Source: Ectothiorhodospira shaposhnikovii (lineage in GTDB: Bacteria > Pseudomonadota > Gammaproteobacteria > Ectothiorhodospirales > Ectothiorhodospiraceae). Taken from it: DNA of 64,000 bases. Both the position numbers and the translations under genes were made by a program. Positions within the stretch are counted from its first letter, which is position 1, and the number at the start of each line of letters is the position of its first letter. Of the stretch, positions 18,193 to 29,959 are shown one piece after another. The notes beneath the pieces are model-generated. The model was not told the DNA's origin. It worked only from the letters and a program-made list of their open reading frames with translations, and searched no databases. Location of the stretch: contig NZ_NRSM01000002.1 in assembly GCF_016584105.1 (NCBI RefSeq), positions 172,712 through 236,711 of the forward strand. The letters are read 5' to 3'.

Positions 18193-19161
18193 CTAGAACA
18201 CCCGCCCCACGGAAAAATGAGCCAGGGCCGCCATGGCATCCCGATGGGGGCTGGGGGGCAGCACCGACAGGCTCTCCACGGCCCGTCGGGCCTCGGCCTC
18301 CGCCACCTGGCGGGTGTAGTCGATGGAGCCGGTGGACTGGATGACCTTCAGCACCCGGTCCGCATGCTCCCGCCCGCCCTGCTCGATGGCCTCGCGGATC
18401 ACCGCGGCGTCCTCGGCATTGCCCACCCGCATGGCGTGGATCAGCGGCAGGGTGGGCTTGCCTTCGGCCAGATCGTCCCCCATGTTCTTGCCCATCTCCT
18501 CACTGCTGCTGCTGTAATCCATCACGTCGTCGATGAGCTGGAAGGCGGTGCCCAGATGCATGCCGTAGGCCGCCAGGGAGGCTTCCGCCGGATCCGGCAA
18601 CTCTGCCAGCACCGGACCCAGACGGCTGGCGGCATCGAACAGCTTGGCCGTCTTGGACTGGATCACGTGCATGTAGCGCGCTTCCGTGGTATCCGCGTCG
18701 TGGCAGTTGATGAGCTGCATCACCTCGCCCTCGGCGATGGTGCTGGTGGTATGGGAGAGGATCTGCATGGCGCGCATGTTGCCGATGGCCACCAGGCGCT
18801 CGAAGGAGCGGGAATAGAGATAATCCCCCACCAGAACGCTGGCCTCGTTGCCGAACAGGGCATTGGCCGTTTCACGACCACGCCGCAGTTCCGAGGCGTC
18901 CACCACGTCATCGTGCAGCAGCGTGGCGGTATGGATGAATTCGATCACCGCCGCCAACTCGATGTGGTGCCGCCCCTGGTAGCCGCAGGCACCGGCGGAA
19001 AGCAGCACCATCATGGGCCGCAGTCGCTTGCCGCCGCCACTGATGATGTAGTGGCCCAGCTGGTTGATGAGCACCACCGGAGAGGACAGCAGCTCCAGGA
19101 TGCAGGCATCCACCGCCTTCATGTCATCGGCGATCAGGTCGCGAATCTGGTTAAGGTCCAT
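18193..19161 (-). CDS. ispB: Octaprenyl diphosphate synthase IspB
   Basis: The 322-residue trans-prenyl synthase has the first Asp-rich motif LLHDDVVD and the second IDDVMDY, plus SGGGKRLRPM near the N-terminus. Starting at 19161 gives MDLNQIRDLIADDM, matching IspB length and start; upstream in-frame codons are less likely. It builds the C40 side chain of ubiquinone from farnesyl diphosphate and IPP. It is divergent from rplU, as in Escherichia coli. Confidence 0.95.
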   Translation of the reverse strand: MDLNQIRDLIADDMKAVDACILELLSSPVVLINQLGHYIISGGGKRLRPMMVLLSAGACGYQGRHHIELAAVIEFIHTATLLHDDVVDASELRRGRETANALFGNEASVLVGDYLYSRSFERLVAIGNMRAMQILSHTTSTIAEGEVMQLINCHDADTTEARYMHVIQSKTAKLFDAASRLGPVLAELPDPAEASLAAYGMHLGTAFQLIDDVMDYSSSSEEMGKNMGDDLAEGKPTLPLIHAMRVGNAEDAAVIREAIEQGGREHADRVLKVIQSTGSIDYTRQVAEAEARRAVESLSVLPPSPHRDAMAALAHFSVGRVF

Positions 19162-19259
19162 GGGTGGCAATCGTTCGCTCGGGGAGGAAACCTCGGGCAT
19201 GCTAGGAAGCGAGCTGTTCAGTGTCAAGGCGTGTCCTGGGGTTTTGGTGTTTTCAGTAT

Positions 19260-19288
19260 TTGACCACTGCCCGCGCTCAAGGTAAACT
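19260..19288 (+). promoter_or_regulatory. Sigma-70 promoter of rplU-rpmA
   Basis: TTGACC (19260-19265) and TAAACT (19283-19288) are spaced by 17 bases, matching the consensus at 5/6 and 4/6. The implied start near 19295 leaves a leader of about 34 bases before rplU with CTGGAG as ribosome site. Confidence 0.7.
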
Positions 19289-19328
19289 TCCGCGTCTTTG
19301 GATTCGACCCTTTCTGGAGATCAACAAG

Positions 19329-19640
19329 ATGTACGCGGTTATCGCTACCGGTGGCAAGCAGTACCGGGTTGCCCAAGGTGACGTGATCCGGGTCGAGAAG
19401 CTCGACGCGGAATCCGGCGCCTCAGTGGAATTCGACAACGTCCTGCTGGTCGGCAGCGGCGAAGACGTCAAGATTGGCGCGCCCTTCGTGGAAGGTGGCA
19501 AGGTGACCGCGTCCGTCAAGTCCCATGGACGTGCCGACAAGGTGGAAATCGTCAAGTTCCGCCGTCGCAAGCACTCCCGCAAGCACATGGGGCATCGCCA
19601 GCATTTCACCGAGGTGGAGATCACTTCCATCTCCGGTTGA
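19329..19640 (+). CDS. rplU: 50S ribosomal protein L21
   Basis: The 103-residue protein has the family's exact length, start [18 protein letters not shown] and C-terminal [19 protein letters not shown]. It binds 23S rRNA in the large subunit. It is followed 17 bases later by rpmA and lies divergent from ispB. Confidence 0.98.
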   Translation: MYAVIATGGKQYRVAQGDVIRVEKLDAESGASVEFDNVLLVGSGEDVKIGAPFVEGGKVTASVKSHGRADKVEIVKFRRRKHSRKHMGHRQHFTEVEITSISG

Positions 19641-19657
19641 TGAAGAGGTAACTTGAA

Positions 19658-19915
19658 ATGGCACATAAGAAGGCAGGCGGCAGCACCCGTAACGGCCGCG
19701 ACTCAGAAAGCAAACGCCTTGGCGTCAAGCGCTTTGGCGGCCAGATCGTGCTCGCGGGCAATATCCTGGTCCGTCAGCGCGGCACCCAGTTCCACCCCGG
19801 GCTGAACGTGGGCTGCGGCAAGGACCACACCCTGTTCGCCAAGGCGGACGGTAAGGTGGTGTTCGAGACCAAGGGCCCCAAGAGCCGCAAGTTCGTGAGC
19901 GTGGTGCCGGCCTGA
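19658..19915 (+). CDS. rpmA: 50S ribosomal protein L27
   Basis: The 85-residue protein begins [24 protein letters not shown], the L27 N-terminus that reaches the peptidyl-transferase centre. It ends the rplU-rpmA operon, with a strong intrinsic terminator 33 bases after its stop. Confidence 0.98.
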   Translation: MAHKKAGGSTRNGRDSESKRLGVKRFGGQIVLAGNILVRQRGTQFHPGLNVGCGKDHTLFAKADGKVVFETKGPKSRKFVSVVPA

Positions 19916-19948
19916 TCGGCCACCCGCAGGGTCGAGCATACACCCTCG

Positions 19949-19975
19949 AAAAGCCCCGGTTTCCGGGGCTTTTTT
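19949..19975 (+). terminator. Intrinsic terminator of rplU-rpmA
   Basis: AAAAGCCCCGG and CCGGGGCTTTT form a perfect stem with a TTT loop and a run of T's. It separates rpmA from the obgE promoter. Confidence 0.92.
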
Positions 19976-19998
19976 CGTACCGGACCCCGACCACCGAC

Positions 19999-20027
19999 CT
20001 GACAGACCCGGCGGACGGGACTATCAT
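19999..20027 (+). promoter_or_regulatory. Sigma-70 promoter of obgE-proB
   Basis: CTGACA (19999-20004) and TATCAT (20022-20027) are 17 bases apart, each matching 5 of 6 consensus positions. It lies just beyond the rpmA terminator. Confidence 0.72.
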
Positions 20028-20049
20028 TCCGAATCATCACCCGCCTTAA

Positions 20050-22207
<2,158 letters not shown>

Positions 22208-22220
22208 GGCAAGCCCTTCA

Positions 22221-22262
22221 TCCCCGTCCCTCCCCCACGAGGGAGAGGGACGGGGGGATGAA
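22221..22262. repeat. REP-like intergenic hairpin (CCCTC...GAGGG type)
   Basis: TCATCCCCGTCCCTC and GAGAGGGACGGGGGGATGA pair across a loop with CCCCCACGAGG. The same loop sequence recurs in the hairpin at 33951-33982, and a related CCCCTCTC/GAGAGGGG hairpin is at 28908-28933. Confidence 0.6.
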
Positions 22263-22282
22263 AAAAGAAGGCAAGAACAAAG

Positions 22283-22310
22283 AAAAAGCCCGGCTGATGC
22301 CGGGCTTTTT
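22283..22310. terminator. Bidirectional terminator between proB and rpsT
   Basis: AAAAAGCCCGGC and GCCGGGCTTTTT pair perfectly around a TGAT loop, with A/T tails on both strands. It serves the convergent genes proB and rpsT. Confidence 0.92.
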
Positions 22311-22355
22311 CCGAGAGACCCATCGTGACGGCCGGTAGAAACCGGCCCGCCGGCA

Positions 22356-22616
22356 TCACATCTGGCGGATGCGGGCGTTCAGGCGGCTCTTGTGACGAGC
22401 AGCCTTGTTGGCATGAATGATACCCTTGGTGACGGTTTTGTCGATCACCGGCACGGCGGCCTGGTAGGCGGATGCCGCACCTTCCTTGTCGCCGGCACGC
22501 ACGGCCTTCAGCACCTTCTTGACGGCGGTGCGGAAGCGCGAACGCGTAGCCATGTTGCGCTGGCGATTGGTCTCGGCCTGGCGGGCACGCTTGCGAGCGG
22601 AGGCGATGTTAGCCAA
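22356..22616 (-). CDS. rpsT: 30S ribosomal protein S20
   Basis: The 86-residue basic protein begins [21 protein letters not shown], the S20 signature, and ends in the usual [10 protein letters not shown]. It binds 16S rRNA. It is transcribed alone from a promoter at 22661-22689 towards the shared terminator with proB. Confidence 0.98.
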   Translation of the reverse strand: MANIASARKRARQAETNRQRNMATRSRFRTAVKKVLKAVRAGDKEGAASAYQAAVPVIDKTVTKGIIHANKAARHKSRLNARIRQM

Positions 22617-22660
22617 GGTGAATCTCCTGAAAAATCGGGTCAGTTCCGGAAAAGGACGGA

Positions 22661-22689
22661 AGTTTGCATGGAATGCAAGGGGATGTCAA
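22661..22689 (-). promoter_or_regulatory. Sigma-70 promoter of rpsT
   Basis: On the minus strand a perfect TTGACA (22689-22684) is followed after 17 bases by CAAACT (22666-22661). A TTGCAT-GGA-ATGCAA inverted repeat (22664-22678) overlaps the spacer and -10. Confidence 0.6.
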
Positions 22690-22842
22690 CCGCGAGCCAT
22701 GCTGGGCGGGGTTATCCCGGCAGCATAACGCAATCAAGGCCGGCATGGCTATCGTCCCGATGCCCGCAAGCCGACATGACCCGAACCTGAACCAGGGACA
22801 ACAACACCCGTGGAAGGTCATCACCACCAGAGGAGCACATAC

Positions 22843-23373
22843 ATGTCATACACCCTGTCATCCCCGGCCACCCGGCGCCGGCGCGCCATCCCGGCCTGGC
22901 TGCTGCTCGGCCTGCTGGTCATTCCCCTGGCATTACCGACCTGGCAGGCCCGGGCGGCGGAGCCGGAGGCCCGCGTGGTCTATCACGCGGATTTTGCCGA
23001 TCCGCGCCGCTTCAGCGCCATGCTCACCAGCATCAACAACATGGCGGTACATTATGAAAACCAACTAACCGATCACGACATCCGCATTGTCTTCGTCGCC
23101 CACGGCATCCGCTTTCTCACCGACGATCCCATGACCGACACCCCGTTTGCCGAGGACGAGGCCCTGGCCGCCCAACGGGAAAACCTGAAGGGACGGCTGG
23201 GCAGCCTGGTGGCGGTGCATGGGGTCAGACTGGAACTGTGCGACATCACCCGATCCTCGGTGAACCTGCATCGTGACGCGCTCCACGAAGGCGTCACCCT
23301 GGTGCCTTCCGGCGTGGTGCGCATCGTCGAACTGCAGAACCGCGAGGGATTTGCCTACCTCAAGATCGAATGA
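22843..23373 (+). CDS. Exported DsrE/F-like family protein
   Basis: The 176-residue protein has a long arginine-rich signal peptide (RRRRAIPAWLLLGLLVIPLALP, cleavage near ARAAEP) and then a DsrE-like fold: VVYHADFADPRRFSAMLTSINNM, DIRIVFVAHGIRFLT, a Cys in LELCDITRSS and a terminal LQNREGFAYLKIE. An AGAGGA ribosome site precedes the ATG at 22843. DsrE proteins carry sulfane sulfur; the exported members near sulfur metabolism are poorly characterised. It stands alone between rpsT and murJ. Confidence 0.78.
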   Translation: MSYTLSSPATRRRRAIPAWLLLGLLVIPLALPTWQARAAEPEARVVYHADFADPRRFSAMLTSINNMAVHYENQLTDHDIRIVFVAHGIRFLTDDPMTDTPFAEDEALAAQRENLKGRLGSLVAVHGVRLELCDITRSSVNLHRDALHEGVTLVPSGVVRIVELQNREGFAYLKIE

Positions 23374-23473
23374 CCGGCTGACCGGGTGTGCCCCGCGTCC
23401 CGCGGGCGCACCCGACACACCGAACCCGTGATCCTGTATCGTATCGCCCCGGTCCCAGCCACCCTCCACCCCG

Positions 23474-25027
23474 ATGAGCCGACTCCTCAAATCCACCGCC
23501 GTGGTCAGCGGCATGACCCTGATCTCCCGCCTGTTCGGCTATCTGCGGGACATGGTGCTGGCGGTGAATTTTGGCGCCAGCGGGGCCACCGATGCCTTCT
23601 TCGTCGCCTTTCGCATCCCCAATTTTCTGCGCCGCCTGTTCGCGGAAGGGGCGTTTTCCCAGGCCTTCGTGCCGGTGTTCGCCGAATACCGGGAAAAGCG
23701 CGGGGCCAGGGAACTCAAGGATCTGCTCGATCACGTCAGTGGCGCCCTCACCCTGGTGCTGTTCCTGGTCACCCTGCTGGGCGTGCTGGCGGCACCCTTG
23801 CTGATCAGCCTGTTCGCCCCGGGGTTTCACGGCGAAGACGGACGCCATGCCCTGGCCTCGGAGATGCTGCGCATCACCTTCCCCTACCTGCTGTTCATTT
23901 CCCTCACCGCCATGGCCGGCGGCATTCTGAACAGCGTGGGTCGCTTTGCCGTGCCCGCCTTCACCCCCGTGTTCCTGAACCTCTCCCTCATCGCCGCCGC
24001 CATCTGGGGCGCCCCCCTGTTCGCGGAACCGGTGGTCGCCCTGGCCTGGGGGGTGTTCATCGCCGGCGCGGTGCAGCTGGCCTTCCAGATCCCGTTCCTG
24101 ATGCGTGTGGGCCTGCTGCCCCGCCCTCGCCTGAAACGGGCCCATGACGGGGTCCGGCGTATCGGCCGGCTCATGTTGCCGGCCATCTTCGGCACTTCGG
24201 TGGTGCAGATCAACCTGCTGGTGGACACCCTGATCGCATCCTTCCTGGCGGCCGGTTCCATCACCTGGCTGTATTTCTCGGACCGGTTCGTGGAACTGCC
24301 CCTGGCCCTGTTCGGCATCGCCATCGCCACGGTGATCCTGCCCCGCCTGTCCCGGGAGCATGCCGGCGAGGACCCCATGGCCTTCAGCCGCACCCTGGAC
24401 TGGGCACTGCGGCTGTCGCTGCTCATCGCCATCCCCTGTGCCCTGGGCCTGATCCTGCTGGCGGCGCCGATCCTGTCCAGCCTGATCCAGTACCAGGAAT
24501 TCCTCGAGAGCGACACCCGCATGGCGGCCATGTCCCTGATGGCCTACGCCGCGGGTCTGCCGGCCTTCATCCTCATCAAGATCCTGGCCCCGGGCTATTT
24601 TTCCCGACAGGACACGAAGACACCGGTGAAGGTGGGCATCATTGCCATGGTGGCCAACATGGTGCTGAACCTCGTCATCGTGGTGCCCTGGGTCTGGATG
24701 GACTGGCCGGGTCCCCATGCCGGCCTGGCCCTGGCCACCGCTCTGTCGGCTTACCTGAACGCCGCCCTGCTCTATCGGGGCCTGCGGCGGGACCAGGTGC
24801 TGCACATCCTGCCGGGCTGGACGGGGCTGTGGTGGCGGTTGCTGCTGGCGACAGGACTGATGACGGGGCTGCTGCTGATGTTCACCCCGGAGCTGTCCCA
24901 GTGGAGTGCCTGGATCGCCCGGGAACGGGTGCTGATGCTGCTGGGCCTGATCGGCCTGGGTGCGGCCACCTATGGCGCGGCATTGCTCGCCATGGGGGTC
25001 CGACCCAGGGCCTTCCTGCTGAAATGA
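23474..25027 (+). CDS. murJ: Lipid II flippase MurJ
   Basis: The 517-residue protein has about 14 membrane helices and the MurJ start MSRLLKSTAVVSGMTLISRLFGYLRD, with FGASGATDAFFVAFRIPNFLRRLFAEGAFSQAF following. It moves lipid II across the inner membrane for peptidoglycan synthesis. It begins 100 bases after the DsrE-like gene and is followed by ribF, an order common in gammaproteobacteria. Confidence 0.96.
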   Translation: MSRLLKSTAVVSGMTLISRLFGYLRDMVLAVNFGASGATDAFFVAFRIPNFLRRLFAEGAFSQAFVPVFAEYREKRGARELKDLLDHVSGALTLVLFLVTLLGVLAAPLLISLFAPGFHGEDGRHALASEMLRITFPYLLFISLTAMAGGILNSVGRFAVPAFTPVFLNLSLIAAAIWGAPLFAEPVVALAWGVFIAGAVQLAFQIPFLMRVGLLPRPRLKRAHDGVRRIGRLMLPAIFGTSVVQINLLVDTLIASFLAAGSITWLYFSDRFVELPLALFGIAIATVILPRLSREHAGEDPMAFSRTLDWALRLSLLIAIPCALGLILLAAPILSSLIQYQEFLESDTRMAAMSLMAYAAGLPAFILIKILAPGYFSRQDTKTPVKVGIIAMVANMVLNLVIVVPWVWMDWPGPHAGLALATALSAYLNAALLYRGLRRDQVLHILPGWTGLWWRLLLATGLMTGLLLMFTPELSQWSAWIARERVLMLLGLIGLGAATYGAALLAMGVRPRAFLLK

Positions 25028-25091
25028 CCCCGCAAACCTGTCAAAGCCCGGCCGCTCCTGAGTATACTCAGCACTTTTGCGACCAACTCCC

Positions 25092-26048
25092 ATGGAACTG
25101 ATTCGCGGTGCCCACAACCTGAGGCCCCGCCACCGGGGCTCGGTAGTCACCATCGGCAATTTCGACGGCGTCCACCTGGGGCACCAGGCCGTGCTCGGGC
25201 AACTGGCCGAGAAGGGGGCGGAACTGGGCCTACCCACCACGGTGGTGAGCTTTGAACCCCTGCCCCGGGAATATTTCACGGGCGGCAGCGCGCCGCCCCG
25301 GCTGCAGCGTTTTCGGGACAAGCTCCTGGCCATGCGGCGCTTCTCCGTGGACCGTCTGCTGTGCCTGCGCTTCAATGCCGCCCTGGCGCAGATGTCCCCG
25401 GAGGATTTCATCCGCATCCTGCTGGTGGAAAAACTGGGGGTGCGCTACCTGGTGGTGGGAGACGATTTCCGCTTCGGCAGGCATCGCGGCGGAGATTTCC
25501 AGACCCTGAAGGATGCCGGTGGGGTCCATGGATTCGAAGTGGCCCACATGCACACCTTTCACATCGACGGCGAACGGGTCAGCAGCACCCGCATCCGGCG
25601 GGCGCTGGAACTGGGCCGGATGGCGGAGGCGGAAAAACTGCTGGGACGCCCCTACCGCATCAACGGCCGGGTGATCCACGGCGACAAGCGAGGCAGACCC
25701 CTGGGCTTTCCCACCGCCAACCTGCGCCTGGGACCAAGCCCCATGGCGGTGCGTGGGGTCTACGCGGTCGAGGTCTTCGGCCTGCCGGGGGAACCCCTGC
25801 AGGGGGTGGCCAACGCGGGCACCCGCCCCACCCTGGGCGGGGTACAGAACCGGCTGGAGGTCCATCTGTTCGATTTCGACGGAGATCTCTACGGCCGTCA
25901 CCTGCACGTGGATCTGCTGCACCGCCTGCGGGACGAACAACGCTTTCCTTCACTGGATGCCCTGCGCGCGCAGATCACCCTGGACGCGGCACGGGCCCGG
26001 CAATTCTTCGCGGCCCCCACATCACCGGCGCCACGCGGGACCGACTGA
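25092..26048 (+). CDS. ribF: Bifunctional riboflavin kinase/FAD synthetase
   Basis: The 318-residue protein begins MELIRGAHNLRPRHRG at 25092. Its N-terminal FMN adenylyltransferase domain has TIGNFDGVHLGHQA and VVGDDFRFGRHRGGDF, and the C-terminal kinase domain has KRGRPLGFPTANL and GVANAGTRPT. It makes FMN and then FAD from riboflavin. The ribF-ileS-lspA-fkpB-ispH run follows with short gaps and is probably one operon. Confidence 0.96.
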   Translation: MELIRGAHNLRPRHRGSVVTIGNFDGVHLGHQAVLGQLAEKGAELGLPTTVVSFEPLPREYFTGGSAPPRLQRFRDKLLAMRRFSVDRLLCLRFNAALAQMSPEDFIRILLVEKLGVRYLVVGDDFRFGRHRGGDFQTLKDAGGVHGFEVAHMHTFHIDGERVSSTRIRRALELGRMAEAEKLLGRPYRINGRVIHGDKRGRPLGFPTANLRLGPSPMAVRGVYAVEVFGLPGEPLQGVANAGTRPTLGGVQNRLEVHLFDFDGDLYGRHLHVDLLHRLRDEQRFPSLDALRAQITLDAARARQFFAAPTSPAPRGTD

Positions 26049-26060
26049 GGTAATACGACA

Positions 26061-28883
26061 TTGGCTGACTACAAAGACACCCTGAACCTGCCGCAGACCG
26101 ACTTCCCCATGCGGGGCAACCTGGCCCAGCGGGAACCCAAGATGCTGGCGGACTGGCAGCAGCAGGATCTGTACCGGCAGATCCGCCAGGTCAGCGCGGG
26201 GCGTCCCCGCTTTGTCCTGGCGGACGGCCCGCCCTACGCCAACGGCGACATCCACATCGGCCACGCGGTCAACAAGATCCTCAAGGACATCATCGTCAAG
26301 AGCCGCACCCTGGCGGGTTTCGACGCCCCATACGTCCCCGGCTGGGACTGCCACGGCCTGCCCATCGAACTGCAGGTGGAACGCAAGCTGGGCAAGGCCG
26401 CCCGCGGCACCGATGCCGCCGGCTTCCGTCAGGCCTGCCGCGCCTATGCCCATGAGCAGGTGAATCGCCAGCGGGAGGATTTCAAGCGCCTGGGCGTACT
26501 GGGCGACTGGGACAACCCCTACCTGACCATGGACTATCAGGTGGAGGCCGACATCATCCGTGCCCTGGGGACAATCATCGAGCGGGGTCACCTGCTCAAG
26601 GGCGACAAGCCGGTGCACTGGTGCGTGGACTGCGGCTCCGCCCTGGCCGAGGCGGAAGTGGAATACGAGGACAAGACCTCCCCCGCCATCGACGTGCGGT
26701 TCCGTACCCTGGACGACGAGGACGTCCTGCGGCGCCTCACCGTGCTGGACGACGCCGCCACCGGCCCTGTCTCGGTGGTGATCTGGACCACCACCCCCTG
26801 GACCCTGCCCGCCAACCAGGCGGTGGCCCTGCACCCGGAACTGGAATACGCCCTGGTGGCGGTCAACGGCGAGCGCCTGCTGCTGGCCAGAGACCTGGTG
26901 GAAACCGCCATGGGGCGCTACGGCTTCGAGGACTGGCGCATCGTCGGCCATGCCCGGGGCGCCCTGTTCGAGGGGATGCTGCTGCAGCACCCCTTCTATG
27001 ACCGCCAGGTACCGGTGATCCTGGGCGAGCACGTCACCCTTGAAGCGGGGACCGGCGCCGTTCACACCGCCCCCGGCCATGGTCAGGACGACTACGTGGT
27101 GGGCAGTCGCTACAACCTGCCGGTGGACAACCCGGTGGGCGGTGACGGCCGCTTCCTGCCCGGCACCGAGCTGTTCGCCGGTCAATCCGTGAACGAGGCC
27201 AACGGCCATATCCTCCAGCTGCTGGAAGACCGGGGCATGCTGGTAAAGACGGAGAAAATCCGCCACAGCTACCCCCATTGCTGGCGCCACAAGACCCCCA
27301 TCATCTTCCGCGCCACCCCCCAGTGGTTCATCAGCATGGACAAGGCGGAGCTGCGGGAAACCGCCCTGACCGCCATCGACAAGGTGCGCTGGGTGCCCGA
27401 CTGGGGCCGCGCCCGCATCGAGGGCATGGTGGCCAACCGCCCCGACTGGTGCATCTCCCGTCAGCGCAACTGGGGCGTGCCCATCCCCCTGTTCGTCAAC
27501 AAGGAAACCGGCGCCCTGCACCCGGATACCCCCGCCCTGATCGAGGCCGTGGCCCGGCGGGTGGAACAGGCCGGCATCGAGGCCTGGTTCAGTCTGGACC
27601 CGCGAGAGCTGCTGGGCGAGGACGCGGACCGCTTCGACAAGCTCGGCGACACCCTGGACGTGTGGTTCGACTCCGGCGTCACCCACGCCACCGTCACCGA
27701 GCGCCGGGCCGGGCTGGGACTGCCGGCGGACCTCTACCTGGAAGGCTCCGACCAGCACCGGGGCTGGTTCCAGTCCTCCCTGCTCACCGCCGTGGCCATG
27801 CGGGGCGAAGCCCCCTACAAGGCGGTGCTGACCCATGGCTTCACGGTGGACGCCCAGGGCCAGAAGATGTCCAAGTCCAAGGGCAACGTGGTGGCGCCGC
27901 AGAAGGTGATGGACACCCTGGGGGCGGACATCCTGCGCCTGTGGGTGGCGGCCACCGACTACAGCGGCGAGATGGCGGTGTCCGACGAGATCCTCAAGCG
28001 TACCGCCGACGCCTACCGGCGCATGCGCAATACCGCCCGCTTCCTGCTGGCCAACCTCAACGGCTTTGATCCGGCCCGGGATCTGCTGCCGCCGGAACAG
28101 ATGCTGCCGCTGGATCGCTGGGCGGTGGACCAGGCCCTCAAGGTGCAGCGGCACGTGACCCAGGCCTACGAGCGTTACCAGTTCCACCAGATCTACCAGC
28201 GGGTCCACAATTTCTGCTCGGTGGAGATGGGCAGCTTCTACCTGGACGTGATCAAGGACCGCCAGTACACCACCCAGGCGGACAGCCGCGCCCGCCGTTC
28301 GGCCCAGACCGCCATGTACCACGTGGTGGAGGCCATGACCCGCTGGCTGGCCCCCATCCTGAGCTTCACCGCCGAGGAGATCTGGCGGCACATCCCCGGG
28401 GAGCGTCCGGCCTCGGTGCTGCTCACCACCTGGTATGAACACCTCTCCCCGCTGCCGGAGGACGGCCCCCTGAGCGCCACCGACTGGCACCGGGTGCTGG
28501 AAGTGCGCCAGCTCGTCAGCCGGGAACTGGAGAAGCTGCGGGCCGATGGCGGCATCGGCGCCTCCCTGGATGCCGAGGTGGACCTGTACTGTGACGGTCC
28601 CCTGGGGGAGATCCTGTCCCGCCTGGGCGATGAACTTCGGTTCGTGCTGATCACCTCCTATGCCCGGGTACAGGGCCGCAAACAGGCCCCGACGGATGCC
28701 GTGACCACCACCCTCCCGGAGGGAGACGACCTGGCCATCCGGGTATCCCGGTGCGAACATCCCAAGTGCCCCCGCTGCTGGCATCACCGGGCAGATGTGG
28801 GAGCCGATGCCGGGCATCCCGAACTGTGCGGACGCTGCGTGGAGAATGTCGCGGGCGCAGGGGAACGCCGGACCTTTGCCTGA
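26061..28883 (+). CDS. ileS: Isoleucyl-tRNA synthetase (TTG start)
   Basis: The 940-residue class I synthetase starts at a TTG (26061), because that gives [19 protein letters not shown], matching the family N-terminus, with GAGG upstream. HIGH is residues 65-68, KMSKS near 602, and the C-terminal zinc site is CEHPKCPRC...CGRC. It charges tRNA-Ile. A rare start codon may keep its expression low. Confidence 0.97.
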   Translation: MADYKDTLNLPQTDFPMRGNLAQREPKMLADWQQQDLYRQIRQVSAGRPRFVLADGPPYANGDIHIGHAVNKILKDIIVKSRTLAGFDAPYVPGWDCHGLPIELQVERKLGKAARGTDAAGFRQACRAYAHEQVNRQREDFKRLGVLGDWDNPYLTMDYQVEADIIRALGTIIERGHLLKGDKPVHWCVDCGSALAEAEVEYEDKTSPAIDVRFRTLDDEDVLRRLTVLDDAATGPVSVVIWTTTPWTLPANQAVALHPELEYALVAVNGERLLLARDLVETAMGRYGFEDWRIVGHARGALFEGMLLQHPFYDRQVPVILGEHVTLEAGTGAVHTAPGHGQDDYVVGSRYNLPVDNPVGGDGRFLPGTELFAGQSVNEANGHILQLLEDRGMLVKTEKIRHSYPHCWRHKTPIIFRATPQWFISMDKAELRETALTAIDKVRWVPDWGRARIEGMVANRPDWCISRQRNWGVPIPLFVNKETGALHPDTPALIEAVARRVEQAGIEAWFSLDPRELLGEDADRFDKLGDTLDVWFDSGVTHATVTERRAGLGLPADLYLEGSDQHRGWFQSSLLTAVAMRGEAPYKAVLTHGFTVDAQGQKMSKSKGNVVAPQKVMDTLGADILRLWVAATDYSGEMAVSDEILKRTADAYRRMRNTARFLLANLNGFDPARDLLPPEQMLPLDRWAVDQALKVQRHVTQAYERYQFHQIYQRVHNFCSVEMGSFYLDVIKDRQYTTQADSRARRSAQTAMYHVVEAMTRWLAPILSFTAEEIWRHIPGERPASVLLTTWYEHLSPLPEDGPLSATDWHRVLEVRQLVSRELEKLRADGGIGASLDAEVDLYCDGPLGEILSRLGDELRFVLITSYARVQGRKQAPTDAVTTTLPEGDDLAIRVSRCEHPKCPRCWHHRADVGADAGHPELCGRCVENVAGAGERRTFA

Positions 28884-28907
28884 TCGACACATCAGCCCTC
28901 ACCCCAC

Positions 28908-28933
28908 CCCCTCTCCCGCCCGCGTGAGAGGGG
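28908..28933. repeat. REP-like intergenic hairpin between ileS and lspA
   Basis: CCCCTCTC (28908-28915) and GAGAGGGG (28926-28933) form a stem in the 74-base gap. It resembles the hairpins at 22221 and 33951. Confidence 0.5.
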
Positions 28934-28957
28934 CGCCAACGGAAAGCGGAAAAAAAC

Positions 28958-29437
28958 ATGATCAAATGGCTATGGCTGTCTTTTGCCGTGATCGTCCTGG
29001 ACCAGATCACCAAGCGGATCGCGGAATACCAGCTGGTGCAGTTCGCACCCATGGAGATCCTGCCGTTTTTGAACTTCACCCTGGTCTACAACCAGGGGGC
29101 GGCGTTCAGCTTCCTTAGTGACGCCGGCGGCTGGCAACGCTGGTTCTTCACCGTGCTTGCCATCAGCGTCAGCGTGATCCTGGTGTGGTGGATGGCCAAA
29201 CTCAAGCGGGAGGAAGTCGGCACCGCCGTGGGCCTGGCCCTGGTGGTCGGCGGCGCCATCGGCAATGTCATCGACCGGATCTGGCATGGTCATGTGATCG
29301 ACTTCATCGACATGCACTATGCCGGCTACCACTGGCCCGTGTTCAACATCGCCGACAGCGCCATCACCGTGGGCGCCGTCTGGCTGATTGCCGCCAACCT
29401 GCTGCAGGGGGTCAAGCCTCCGCCCAAGGCCTCATGA
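28958..29437 (+). CDS. lspA: Signal peptidase II
   Basis: The 159-residue protein has four membrane helices and the conserved NQGAAFSFL, GNVIDRIWHGHVIDFID and FNIADSAIT motifs. The catalytic aspartates should be Asp115 and Asp133. It cleaves prolipoprotein signal peptides, relevant to the BamD-like lipoprotein here. Its TGA overlaps the ATG of fkpB. Confidence 0.97.
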   Translation: MIKWLWLSFAVIVLDQITKRIAEYQLVQFAPMEILPFLNFTLVYNQGAAFSFLSDAGGWQRWFFTVLAISVSVILVWWMAKLKREEVGTAVGLALVVGGAIGNVIDRIWHGHVIDFIDMHYAGYHWPVFNIADSAITVGAVWLIAANLLQGVKPPPKAS

Positions 29438-29868
29438 TCCGCCCCGGCAGCCGGGTCCGCATGCATATCCGCCTCTGCCTGGACGACGGCACCGTGGCGG
29501 ACGATACCCGCGCCGACGGGGATGAACCGGTCTCCTTCACCGTGGGCACGGGCGAACTGCTGCCGGGCCTGGAGGCCGTGGTCACGGGCCTGGCCGCCGG
29601 CGACCGTCGCACGGTCACCCTGCCCCCGGAACAGGCCTACGGCTTTGCATCGCCCCGGGCGGTGCAGACCCTGCCCCACGATGATTTCCCCCGGGACCTG
29701 CCCCTCAAAGAAGGCTTGGTGCTGGGTTTCGATACCCCCACCGGGGAGCAGATCCCGGGACTGATCCGCCGGATCGGGGAAGACGGCGTGACGGTGGACT
29801 TCAATCACCCGCTGGCGGGACAGACCGTGACGGTGACGGTGGAGATCCTGGCCGTGGACCCGCCATAG
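29434..29868 (+). CDS. fkpB: FKBP-type peptidyl-prolyl isomerase SlpA/FkpB
   Basis: The 144-residue protein starts with the ATGA overlap at 29434. It has the SlpA pattern [37 protein letters not shown], a flap/IF insertion and [17 protein letters not shown]. It is a cytoplasmic prolyl isomerase with chaperone activity. The lspA-fkpB-ispH order is conserved in gammaproteobacteria. Confidence 0.93.
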   Translation: MIRPGSRVRMHIRLCLDDGTVADDTRADGDEPVSFTVGTGELLPGLEAVVTGLAAGDRRTVTLPPEQAYGFASPRAVQTLPHDDFPRDLPLKEGLVLGFDTPTGEQIPGLIRRIGEDGVTVDFNHPLAGQTVTVTVEILAVDPP

Positions 29869-29959
29869 CCATTTCCCCGAGGGGAATGGGGCCATTCGAA
29901 GCCCATGGGGCAATGTTGTACACTCATCCCCCCTGCCAACACACCCACCGGGTCTGACC

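Noticed and set aside
26022..28892. A nearly 960-codon open frame antisense to ileS
   Set aside because: Codon bias of ileS creates it; the sense strand carries all class I synthetase motifs.
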